From an uncultured Pedosphaera sp. (GTDB taxonomy: Bacteria > Verrucomicrobiota > Verrucomicrobiia > Limisphaerales > Pedosphaeraceae): DNA of 62,886 nucleotides. The position numbers and the translations under genes are program-made. The notes under the pieces were generated by a model. It did not search any database, had not been told where the DNA came from, and was given only the letters and a program-made list of their open reading frames with translations. Of the stretch, positions 56,696-62,886 are shown piece by piece. How positions within the stretch are numbered: the first letter of the stretch is position 1; the number at the start of each line of letters is the position of its first letter. Location of the stretch: assembly GCA_903918755.1 (NCBI GenBank), contig CAIXFN010000010.1:1-62886 (forward strand), given 5' to 3'.

Positions 56696-57532
56696 TCAGG
56701 CAGGAATCGCAACCTGACTTGCCACGGAACCCTTCTTCCGGGCGATGGCCACCACCAGAATGATTCCAGTAAAGATGGCGACGACATTAGCCGGTTCCGG
56801 AGCGGCGAGCAGCGAAATCTTGGTGCCACTGACGGTGGCCACATGCACGCCGGGGGCGGCCCCGGTTTCGCCTGCCAGGGTGCCCCAAGCCTGCGAACGC
56901 ACGGTCCAATTGTCCGACTCGAAACCGCTGCTGCCGGGGTTGTCAAAAACGATCTTGTCCCACGTGACGCCCGGCTGGGCATAGACGTTGAGGAAGGCGA
57001 ACGGTTCCCAGCTATCCTGCCCGTTGAATTTGGTCGTCGGGTTGCCGAAATAGCTTTTCGGCAGGTTGTCGAGGATGGTCTTGGTGTCGAAGGAAGCAAT
57101 CAGTTTGTTTCCCGAATAAAACGAGAGGGTGTTGTAGGGATCGCCCGCGGACCACCAAAGCCCGAAATACGAACTGGGTTTGTTCAGCGTCACGGTGGTC
57201 TCGTCGATTGCGTTGGGGCCGCCGACACCCCCGGGAGCAGCGCTTTGGACCGGGTAATACCCGGTGCCGGTGGCGCCACCGTATAAATTGGCGTTTTGGA
57301 GGTAAACTTCGTCGATGGTTCCGACTCCAGACCAGGTGAGGTCTTTGTAAGCACCGGCGCCATTCTTGGCCCAGGCGCTAAAGTCCGTCACGGAGGTGTC
57401 CTTCACGGACGAATTCACCATCGTCGGATTTTCGAAATAGGTGATCGTGAGCGGTGCCGAGGATTGCCCGGAAGCGGCCAGCGCTGACATCAAGGAAGTC
57501 ACCAGAAGGATTTGCTTTTTCAATTGGTTCAT
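56696..57532 (-). CDS. PEP-CTERM sorting-signal protein
   Basis: 278 residues. An N-terminal signal peptide (MNQLKKQILLVTSLMSALAASGQ) precedes a beta-rich secreted domain (YFENPTMVNSSVKDTSVTDFSAWA..FGLWWSAGDPYNTLSFYSGN). The C-terminus has the PEP-CTERM layout: APEP (Pro245-Glu246-Pro247), a hydrophobic segment VVAIFTGIILVVAIA and the basic ARKKG. About 11 residues (to VAIPA) follow the basic cluster, longer than usual. The exosortase next door would cut at the motif and hand the protein to the surface or an exopolysaccharide. It lies 91 bases after the exosortase gene, with its own sigma-54 type promoter and its own terminator, so it can be transcribed alone and strongly. Confidence 0.85.
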   Translation of the reverse strand: MNQLKKQILLVTSLMSALAASGQSSAPLTITYFENPTMVNSSVKDTSVTDFSAWAKNGAGAYKDLTWSGVGTIDEVYLQNANLYGGATGTGYYPVQSAAPGGVGGPNAIDETTVTLNKPSSYFGLWWSAGDPYNTLSFYSGNKLIASFDTKTILDNLPKSYFGNPTTKFNGQDSWEPFAFLNVYAQPGVTWDKIVFDNPGSSGFESDNWTVRSQAWGTLAGETGAAPGVHVATVSGTKISLLAAPEPANVVAIFTGIILVVAIARKKGSVASQVAIPA

Positions 57533-57590
57533 TTTGATTTCTTTTTGAATTGTTCGGTCAGGATAAGTTCAAATTCGTGGGTTAAGCTTA

Positions 57591-57606
57591 AGCAACTAGC
57601 GTGCCA
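57591..57606 (-). promoter_or_regulatory. Sigma-54 (RpoN) promoter of the PEP-CTERM gene
   Basis: Read on the minus strand: TGGCACG-CTAG-TTGCT, an exact match to the -24/-12 consensus TGGCACG-N4-TTGCW with correct 12-base spacing of GG and GC. The expected start of transcription is near 57579, leaving a ~47-base leader before the ATG at 57532. Confidence 0.8.
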
Positions 57607-57623
57607 GTTTATTTGCAAGGTTT

Positions 57624-58544
57624 TTAAAGGCCGGCCGACGGCGCGGACGAGCGCTTGCCAGCCACCCATTTGGCGGTAAACAGCCAACCGCAGCAGACCA
57701 AAAGCACCACCAACCACCCGCCAATCTGATGCAAGGAACCCCGGGCGGCGTCGGGGCCCAAGCCCACCGCCAAGGCAACGATCGTGCAAACCCGCAACGT
57801 ATTTGCAACCCAAGCCAGGAGCGGGAGCGAAGCCACGAGCCACCAAAAAAGCCGGGACCGGCCGAATTCGAGCCAGGTGAGAACGAGACCACCCAGCAAA
57901 ATGGCCTGCAGCGAGTTCATGCCGGAACAGGGTGCCGCCACATCAATGGGAATGCCGGAGATCAGGAGATTGGTTCCTTCCCGCACGACGGAGTAACCCA
58001 AAACGCCATAGGCGTGATCGACCACCCAGGCGGCCGAGAGCCGAAACCACCAGCCCACGGGAGCAAGATCGAGGCTGACCCAGGGAAAGGCCAGGAGCGG
58101 AAGCATCGCCAGGCGGTGCCGCAGGTGGACTTCACCGGCCACCCGGGCCTTGATCCAAAGCCAAAGGGCGAATGTCCAAGCTGTTGCCAGTAAGAGGGTT
58201 ACATCCAAAGCCCAGCCCAGCAACGCCAGCCCAATAGCCACCGCCGCAGGCACGGTGGGCAGGGAAAAGGAATCCGCCCGGATCCGCCAGGGAGCGCCCA
58301 GCCAAACGAAAAGGGGAAAGGCGGCAAGAATGGGCAAGGTTTCATCGGTAGCCGCGAGCCAGGCGGTGTCCCGAACCCAGATCCACATCCCGGCCACCAC
58401 CAGGATGGCCAGAAAAAGGAGATCGCCCGATTCCAATCCGGCGGCATCGAACCAACGAAGAGAGGCCGCTGCGGGAACCAGAGACGTACGCTCTCCCGAG
58501 TTATTACCCGGTTCTTGTTGGGGTTCGGCAGGCAGAAGTGTCAT
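57624..58544 (-). CDS. Exosortase (PEP-CTERM transpeptidase-like membrane protease)
   Basis: 306 residues from ATG 58544 (MTLLPAEPQQ); the open frame reaches 58580. A multi-pass membrane protein that cuts PEP-CTERM signals during export. The three active-site residues are present: Cys in AAPCSGMNSLQAI (residue 206), Arg in WVANTLRVCTI (251) and His in SLHQIGGW (272). About eight hydrophobic segments lie between residues 40 and 290. The start at 58544 is preferred because the ORF's first codon at 58580 would lie upstream of a sigma-54-like site; this would give a very short leader. The adjacent PEP-CTERM protein is the obvious substrate; other substrates must lie elsewhere in the genome. The exosortase subfamily cannot be named from the sequence alone. 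Confidence 0.9.
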   Translation of the reverse strand: MTLLPAEPQQEPGNNSGERTSLVPAAASLRWFDAAGLESGDLLFLAILVVAGMWIWVRDTAWLAATDETLPILAAFPLFVWLGAPWRIRADSFSLPTVPAAVAIGLALLGWALDVTLLLATAWTFALWLWIKARVAGEVHLRHRLAMLPLLAFPWVSLDLAPVGWWFRLSAAWVVDHAYGVLGYSVVREGTNLLISGIPIDVAAPCSGMNSLQAILLGGLVLTWLEFGRSRLFWWLVASLPLLAWVANTLRVCTIVALAVGLGPDAARGSLHQIGGWLVVLLVCCGWLFTAKWVAGKRSSAPSAGL

Positions 58545-58559
58545 ATGATCGTAAACATT

Positions 58560-58575
58560 AGCAGATGATGTGCCA
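58560..58575 (-). promoter_or_regulatory. Sigma-54-like site at the exosortase start
   Basis: Minus strand TGGCACA-TCAT-CTGCT: GG and GC spaced correctly, two mismatches to the consensus. The start of transcription would be near 58549, only about five bases before the ATG at 58544, so either the message is nearly leaderless or the match is by chance. Confidence 0.4.
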
Positions 58576-58742
58576 GTCAACCAGCGGGGTGATCACGAGC
58601 GAACGACCGTTGGGGAAGGCCAACTGGCATGGGAGGATTAACCGGAGCACCCAGGCAAACCCATTCCGGTCCGGAGCAGGCTGAGACCATTGGAAATGCC
58701 GGGCAAACCAGCAATGCAATGATTTTGCAATATGACTTCAAA

Positions 58743-58760
58743 TTGGCAATGGGATTGCAA
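58743..58760 (+). promoter_or_regulatory. Sigma-54-like promoter of the TPR gene
   Basis: TTGGCAATGGGATTGCAA has TGGCA, correct 12-base GG-GC spacing and TTGCA; only the CG after TGGCA is AT. Transcription would start near 58770, giving a ~160-base leader to the ATG at 58930 (or almost no leader to an in-frame ATG at 58774). Confidence 0.55.
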
Positions 58761-58929
58761 GATTGGAGAAGCCATGCAACGAGTCGACCTGAAAGGGCGA
58801 AACCACAACTTTGTGATGGATTCTGAAGCATTGGGAATCAATGGCATAATCTCTGCTTTCAAATTGTCACCAAATATTGGTCAATCACCTTATGAACTCG
58901 ATCTCAACCATTGGGGAGCGCCTCGCGCC

Positions 58930-60897
58930 ATGAGCAACCGTCGTCCGTTGTTAATTCTGGCGGTGCTCACGTTGCTGGGGATAGCCGGTGCCTTCGGCCT
59001 CCGGGAGTGGCGGGTGAAACGAGCGGTGTGGCGGGAGCAGTCGGCACTGGCGGAAGCACAAAGTTTACTCAAGCGCGACAAACCGGCGGAGGCCCTCGCG
59101 GTCGCCGATGGATTCTCGGGTAGTTACAAAAATCCCGTATGGTTCCGGATTCAACTCGAAGCCGTGACCCGATTACAATTGCTGCCTCGCGTAGGATTGC
59201 TTTATGAGATTTTTCCGAAGGAGGTTCTCAAGGAAGAGGCGGCTTCGACCTTGCTGGCGCGCGGATTTTTGCAGGCGGGCATGCCTGCGGAGTTCGAACG
59301 AGTGCGCGCCGTCTGGCGGGGCCACGAGCATCTGCTGTCCACCTGGCGGTTGCTGGACGCCGACCTGCTGCTGCTCACCGGGGAGCATCGCCAGGCGGAG
59401 AAAGTCCTCCGCGGGGGTCAATCCACGGCCGGATTGGATGCTCCGGCGCTGGTGCGTCTGGCGCTGATGACCGCGGAACGTGATTTGGAAGGAGCGGGAA
59501 AACTCCTGGACCAGGCCGTAGCCCTGCAGCCCACCAATTCCGTGGCGCGCTGGTCCCGCGGGGAGATCCTGGAACGATTGGGCCGCCTGCGGCTGGCTCG
59601 CGTGGAATTCGCGTCGGCCCTGGCGGCCGCGCCCGACAATTTTTATTGGCGCGACCAGTTCGCCGAATTCTACCTGCGCAACCACAACCATGACCTGGCG
59701 CTGGACACCTGGGCGCAACCGACCGCGAAACCGAGCCCGGATTACATCCAACTCAAGGTCGAGTTCTTCAACCGCGTCCTGCGCCCGGCTACTCCAGGTT
59801 CGTTGCCGCCGCCCACTCCGGGCGAATTGGAACGGCTAGTCCGGCTGGTCCGGGCGGTCAAACCGGGCCGGTTCTTTGATGGCGCGGCGTTCAAGGCGTT
59901 GCCGTACGCCACTGAGTACGCGACGCAGCGACCCGAAGTGTTCTGGCTGCGGCTGCTGGACGCCCTGCAATCCGGCGATGAACCGACCGCGCTGGACCTC
60001 TTGACCACCGAATCGCCGCGGTTGCAAAGTTGGGACCCGGACCTGGCGGGCGCTTTGGCGCGGGTCCTTTCCTATCGCCGGAAGCAATCGCTGATACCCG
60101 CAGGCTTTACCGCCAAGACATTGTGGGGGGAGACCAACCGCCCACCGCTGTATGCGTTTCTGGAAAGAGCCGCCCGCGACGAACAAGCCGCGACCGATCA
60201 CAAGGCAAAATTGAGCCCGGATTTCAGCGCGTTGCTCCGCAGCCCCAACATTTTTTCCCACCTGTTTCTGGCCGCGGGCTGGCGTGAAGCCGCGGTGCTG
60301 TTGCGCCAATCCCCCCGCGTGGAACCGGGCGAACCGGACTGGCTGGCGGCGGCCTACGCGAAGGCGTTGCGATTGAATCGGACTCCGCAAGCTGCGCTCG
60401 ATTTTCTCGGCACCGGCGGCCTGGCGCCCGCCGCGACCCTGGTGCGCGCGGAACTTTTGGTGGAGACCGGCCGGCGGGAGGATGCGCGCGGGCAACTGCG
60501 CGGGATGGTGAAACTTAGCTCCCCGACGGGAGTTCGGGCGGCCGCCCTGCTCGCGCTCGACGCGATCGAGCAGAAGGACTACGCCCGGGCCCGTCAGAGC
60601 GTGATGGAACAGCCGCTGCTGGCCCAGGCGGATCTCGGCAAGGAGCTCCTGGCCCGCATCGCACTGGCGGAAAACCGCACGGCCGAAGCCGAGACACTTT
60701 ATCGTGGCATCCAAAACACCTCGATCGAAGCCAAGACCTGGCTGGCCAGCAAGGCCTTCGCGGAGCATCGCTGGCAGGACGCGCGGCGGATCATCAATGA
60801 GGGGCTGGCTTTGATGCCCGACTCCCCGCAACTCCGCGAAAGTCTGGCGGCCGTTGACAAGGCGGAGGCGACGGCAAAAACCAAGGCCCCGCTTTAA
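58930..60897 (+). CDS. Membrane-anchored TPR protein of the exosortase locus
   Basis: 655 residues from ATG 58930 (MSNRRPLLILAVLTLLGIAGAFGL), with GGGGAG 11 bases upstream. The upstream part of the open frame (from 58732) has no coding look and includes a promoter site. One N-terminal anchor (~8-24) is followed by an alpha-helical solenoid with tetratricopeptide-like pairs, e.g. EAQSLLKRDKPAEALAVADGF, AEKVLRGGQ, LGRLRLARVEFASALAAAPDN, LAENRTAEAETLYRGIQN, HRWQDARRIINEGLALMPDSP. No enzyme motif is seen. Large TPR proteins are frequent in exosortase/EPS loci (PrsT-like), so a scaffolding role in export is inferred. It is divergent from the exosortase gene; the ~180 bases after its stop hold a GGATTGGG/CCCAATCC hairpin without a T-tract. 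Confidence 0.8.
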   Translation: MSNRRPLLILAVLTLLGIAGAFGLREWRVKRAVWREQSALAEAQSLLKRDKPAEALAVADGFSGSYKNPVWFRIQLEAVTRLQLLPRVGLLYEIFPKEVLKEEAASTLLARGFLQAGMPAEFERVRAVWRGHEHLLSTWRLLDADLLLLTGEHRQAEKVLRGGQSTAGLDAPALVRLALMTAERDLEGAGKLLDQAVALQPTNSVARWSRGEILERLGRLRLARVEFASALAAAPDNFYWRDQFAEFYLRNHNHDLALDTWAQPTAKPSPDYIQLKVEFFNRVLRPATPGSLPPPTPGELERLVRLVRAVKPGRFFDGAAFKALPYATEYATQRPEVFWLRLLDALQSGDEPTALDLLTTESPRLQSWDPDLAGALARVLSYRRKQSLIPAGFTAKTLWGETNRPPLYAFLERAARDEQAATDHKAKLSPDFSALLRSPNIFSHLFLAAGWREAAVLLRQSPRVEPGEPDWLAAAYAKALRLNRTPQAALDFLGTGGLAPAATLVRAELLVETGRREDARGQLRGMVKLSSPTGVRAAALLALDAIEQKDYARARQSVMEQPLLAQADLGKELLARIALAENRTAEAETLYRGIQNTSIEAKTWLASKAFAEHRWQDARRIINEGLALMPDSPQLRESLAAVDKAEATAKTKAPL

Positions 60898-61077
60898 CTC
60901 GAAAGGAATCGGATATTGTTCCTTGCGGCCCGGGGAACATCCTTGCATCGCGGCGGGGACGAGCGCGGCACCGGTGTGGAGACGGATTGGGGCGGGTCCC
61001 ATCCCAATCCTCCAACCCACCGGCCCGCAACCGAAGCCAACCACCCCTACGATTACGAAATCGTCCGGCGAGCATAG

Positions 61078-62517
61078 ATGCTTTTCTTACCGACTAACCG
61101 CCACCGCTTTGGTCTAATCGGATGCATGAGCTTGATGAGCACGGCAGCATTCGCGACCCGGCGCGGTGCTTTGAAGGGGTTGTGTTTGATTTTGGTCTGG
61201 ATCAGCCATTCCGTGCATGCGGATTCTTGGTTGCCGCCGACGCCGTTTGAGGTCCGGTCGGAAAACGGGCAATTCATCGCCCACGTTATCCCCGCCAGCA
61301 AAAACTCCAAAGCAACCCTCGTCGTTTCTGCCATTAAAGGCCAGCGAACGAACGAACTTTGGCGAGCCATTCTGAGCAATGACGTCGCTCCGACGGAAGT
61401 TGCTGTGTCAGACGAAGGCGCCAGTGTCGTTACCATGGATAATTGGGGTAGGGCAGGATACGGAGGCGATGTGGTAGCCGTTTATGGCCCGAGTGGCCAA
61501 AAGGCCAAATATTCGTTGGAGCAGTTTGCCCCGCCACCAAAGCCGTCACCGTTTTCGCGGGAACGCTACGTACTGACCAGCATTCATGGAGATTATGAGG
61601 GGAAGATTCCACACTCGACCTCCTCACGCCATTGGCGACTGAATAGCATCAATTTCTTTTACCGCGACGCCGGTGAAGTCCTGTATTGCCTATGGCTGGA
61701 TTGGGATCAGAGGTGGGTAGTTTGGAGAATGTCTGATGGGAAACTCCGAAAAATCACCGCTGACCTGGTGAAAAACCTAAACGTCGAGGGCAGGAGACGT
61801 GCCTTGCAGTCTGCCAAAATCGGAAGTGACCCTTCTGCCGCCCTGCATTTTCTGGGACGGCTACGGCACCCGGAAGACAGGCCCTTGGTCGAAGCCTGGC
61901 TCCGCGACAGGGAATTTTCCAGCGGGTCAACAACGACGTTTTCCTCGGAGACATCCAAATCTTCTTTCTGCTTTAACGCATCTTCCTACAAAAGGCAGGA
62001 AGCGGAAAGCATACTCGCCTGCTGGGATGGCCTGACCACCAACATTTCCTTCATGGGCGAGGTAGAAAACTACCGCTATCTCGGATCGGTGAAGGGCAAG
62101 GTATCTCTGGGCGCCGCTCCGAAGAAGGGGGATGGGATACTCCGTCTTTACCTTATTCCCACGTCAATACCGCTTACGAACTGGGCTAATATCAGACCTG
62201 AGCATTACCTGATCGCCGACTTGCGCAGTGATTTTCCAATTGATTTCAGCGGCCAAACCATAAGGGATCTGCAGCTTGGTCCATCCATTAACTTTGCTTT
62301 GAATGGAATCACTGCCGGCCATTACCGACTGAAAGCTGTTTGGAACAAAACGGCGCCGTTCACGAGGCCAGAGACAATTGTTTGCCTGCCTCACCCGGGC
62401 GACTGTGAGAGCGCGAGCAGTCCATTAATTTACGTCAAGCGGGGCGAAATAGTTGATGGAGTCCAGGTCGAATGCACCACCCCGGCTGGCAACCAGCGCC
62501 AGAGGATTTCGCGATGA
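61078..62517 (+). CDS. Secreted protein of unknown function
   Basis: 479 residues; I do not recognise the family. A hydrophobic segment (GLCLILVWISHSVHA) looks like a signal sequence; ATG 61126 would place it closer to the start than ATG 61078. The mature part opens WLPPTPFEVRSENGQFIAHVIP, a beta-strand pattern seen at the start of many secreted proteins of this phylum. A middle segment (LQSAKIGSDPSAALHFLGRLRHPEDRPLVEAWLRD) resembles a HEAT-like helical repeat. A C-terminal beta domain (HYLIADLRSDFPIDFSG..GITAGHYRLKAVWN) resembles a carboxypeptidase-regulatory-like or GLAFH fold by strand pattern only. The gene stands alone. Confidence 0.65.
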   Translation: MLFLPTNRHRFGLIGCMSLMSTAAFATRRGALKGLCLILVWISHSVHADSWLPPTPFEVRSENGQFIAHVIPASKNSKATLVVSAIKGQRTNELWRAILSNDVAPTEVAVSDEGASVVTMDNWGRAGYGGDVVAVYGPSGQKAKYSLEQFAPPPKPSPFSRERYVLTSIHGDYEGKIPHSTSSRHWRLNSINFFYRDAGEVLYCLWLDWDQRWVVWRMSDGKLRKITADLVKNLNVEGRRRALQSAKIGSDPSAALHFLGRLRHPEDRPLVEAWLRDREFSSGSTTTFSSETSKSSFCFNASSYKRQEAESILACWDGLTTNISFMGEVENYRYLGSVKGKVSLGAAPKKGDGILRLYLIPTSIPLTNWANIRPEHYLIADLRSDFPIDFSGQTIRDLQLGPSINFALNGITAGHYRLKAVWNKTAPFTRPETIVCLPHPGDCESASSPLIYVKRGEIVDGVQVECTTPAGNQRQRISR

Positions 62518-62595
62518 GCCGTATCTGGCTCGTTTTGGTGATGCTGGCTATACGAACCAGCTGTTGCAAAATCAAAGTTTGACGGCACCAAAACT

Positions 62596-62684
62596 ATGGC
62601 CACGCAAGATCAACTGCACGAGATAGAGCGCGCGCTTGGTTTCAGGTATCCTGCATCGTTCGTTTCGAACTTCGAAGGAAGTAA
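62596..62684 (+). pseudogene. 5' fragment of a SUKH/SMI1-like gene cut by an IS
   Basis: ATG 62596 encodes MATQDQLHEIERALGF followed by RYPASFV..FEGSNG, the conserved N-terminal pattern of the SMI1/KNR4 (SUKH) fold: an amphipathic helix ending in LG, YP, and then NG. SUKH proteins are typically immunity proteins to polymorphic toxins. The frame runs into the insertion sequence at 62685 and stops 34 bases inside it (TAG 62716-62718). The rest should lie beyond the far end of the element. Assignment rests on about 30 residues. Confidence 0.5.
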
Positions 62685-62886
62685 TGGACCCCAAATTTCG
62701 GACCGGGATTTAAGTTAGACTTTTCAGGCTCTGCCGGGCATGTCAAATCGGTGGAGTTATGAGCAAAGGAAAACGCAAACGGTATTCAGGTGCCTTCAAG
62801 GCCAAGGTGGGTTTGGAAGCCTTGATGGGCATCAAGACGGTTGGACAGATCGCCCGGGAAAACCAGGTGCATCCGGTCCAAGTGAC
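62685..62886 (+). mobile_element. Left end of an IS3-family insertion sequence (truncated by window)
   Basis: Begins TGGACCCCAAATTTCGGACC, in keeping with IS3-family ends that start TG, about 74 bases before a typical OrfA. The border is set by the left end sequence and by where the SUKH-like frame loses meaning. The right end, OrfB and the target duplication are outside the window. Confidence 0.7.
62759..62886 (+). CDS. IS3-family transposase OrfA (partial)
   Basis: ATG 62759 with GGAG six bases before (GGTGGAGTT). The first 42 residues, [19 protein letters not shown] followed by [20 protein letters not shown], are the helix-turn-helix start of an IS3-family OrfA (HTH_Tnp_1 type), which binds the element's ends and is normally fused to OrfB by programmed frameshifting. 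The gene continues past the window edge. Confidence 0.88.
   Translation, partial: MSKGKRKRYSGAFKAKVGLEALMGIKTVGQIARENQVHPVQV

Noticed and set aside
62514-62582. 22-codon ORF overlapping the stop of the unknown protein (ATGA)
   Set aside because: Encodes a short hydrophobic peptide with two cysteines; it might be a lipoprotein signal remnant but is too short to support.

Overview
The window looks like chromosomal DNA from a GC-rich member of the Verrucomicrobiota, probably near the Pedosphaera/Limisphaerales group; this assignment is inferred from gene families, not from a marker gene. The clues are several secreted sulfatases, a DUF1549/DUF1553 cytochrome-like protein paired with a DUF1501 protein, giant secreted proteins ending in a short 'FYRLR'-like tail module, an ECF sigma factor next to a TPR-bearing Ser/Thr kinase, an exosortase with a PEP-CTERM protein, and many short palindromic intergenic repeats. 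I see no rRNA or tRNA gene and no CRISPR array.

Layout. (1) 1-5.9 kb: a large NLR-like protein (DUF4062-like, NACHT, leucine-rich repeats), then a gene-poor stretch holding two copies of a ~300-330 bp dispersed repeat with conserved hairpins, a short nine-copy motif, and an orphan 57-residue antitoxin-like gene. (2) 6.0-22.6 kb, all minus strand: proB, a DUF5069 gene, and a probable operon (transcribed from 22.6 down to 8.0 kb) with four sulfatase domains in three genes, a glucose/sorbosone-dehydrogenase-like protein carrying a cytochrome c domain, an ASST-like beta-propeller, the DUF1549/DUF1553 protein and the DUF1501 protein. A divergent DUF5060/DUF4038 glycosidase-like gene follows. Together these suggest breakdown of a sulfated polysaccharide with periplasmic oxidation. 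(3) 25-27.5 kb: a GNAT-type N-acyltransferase, a Dabb protein and a tiny zinc-ribbon protein among palindromic repeats. (4) 27.5-40.6 kb, minus strand: three very large secreted proteins (28 delta-60 repeats in 4 x 7; BspA-like LRR; an S53 sedolisin). (5) 40.8-45.9 kb: Ser/Thr kinase with TPRs and an ECF sigma factor with an N-terminal zinc ribbon. (6) 45.9-47.3 kb: the third copy of the dispersed repeat and five more copies of the short motif. (7) 47.3-55.9 kb: two secreted aryl-sulfate sulfotransferase-like proteins, one with PA14, discoidin-like and CBM-like modules. (8) 56.7-60.9 kb: a PEP-CTERM protein and its neighbouring exosortase, plus a divergent membrane-anchored TPR protein; three sites resembling sigma-54 promoters sit in front of these three genes. 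(9) 61.1 kb to the end: an unrecognised secreted protein, and a SUKH/SMI1-like gene cut by the left end of an IS3-family element that runs off the window.

The strongest candidates for something new are the structured three-copy repeat (likely a + strand RNA), the LRR-bearing NACHT protein with a perfectly duplicated 69-bp LRR unit, and the sigma-54-controlled exosortase locus.
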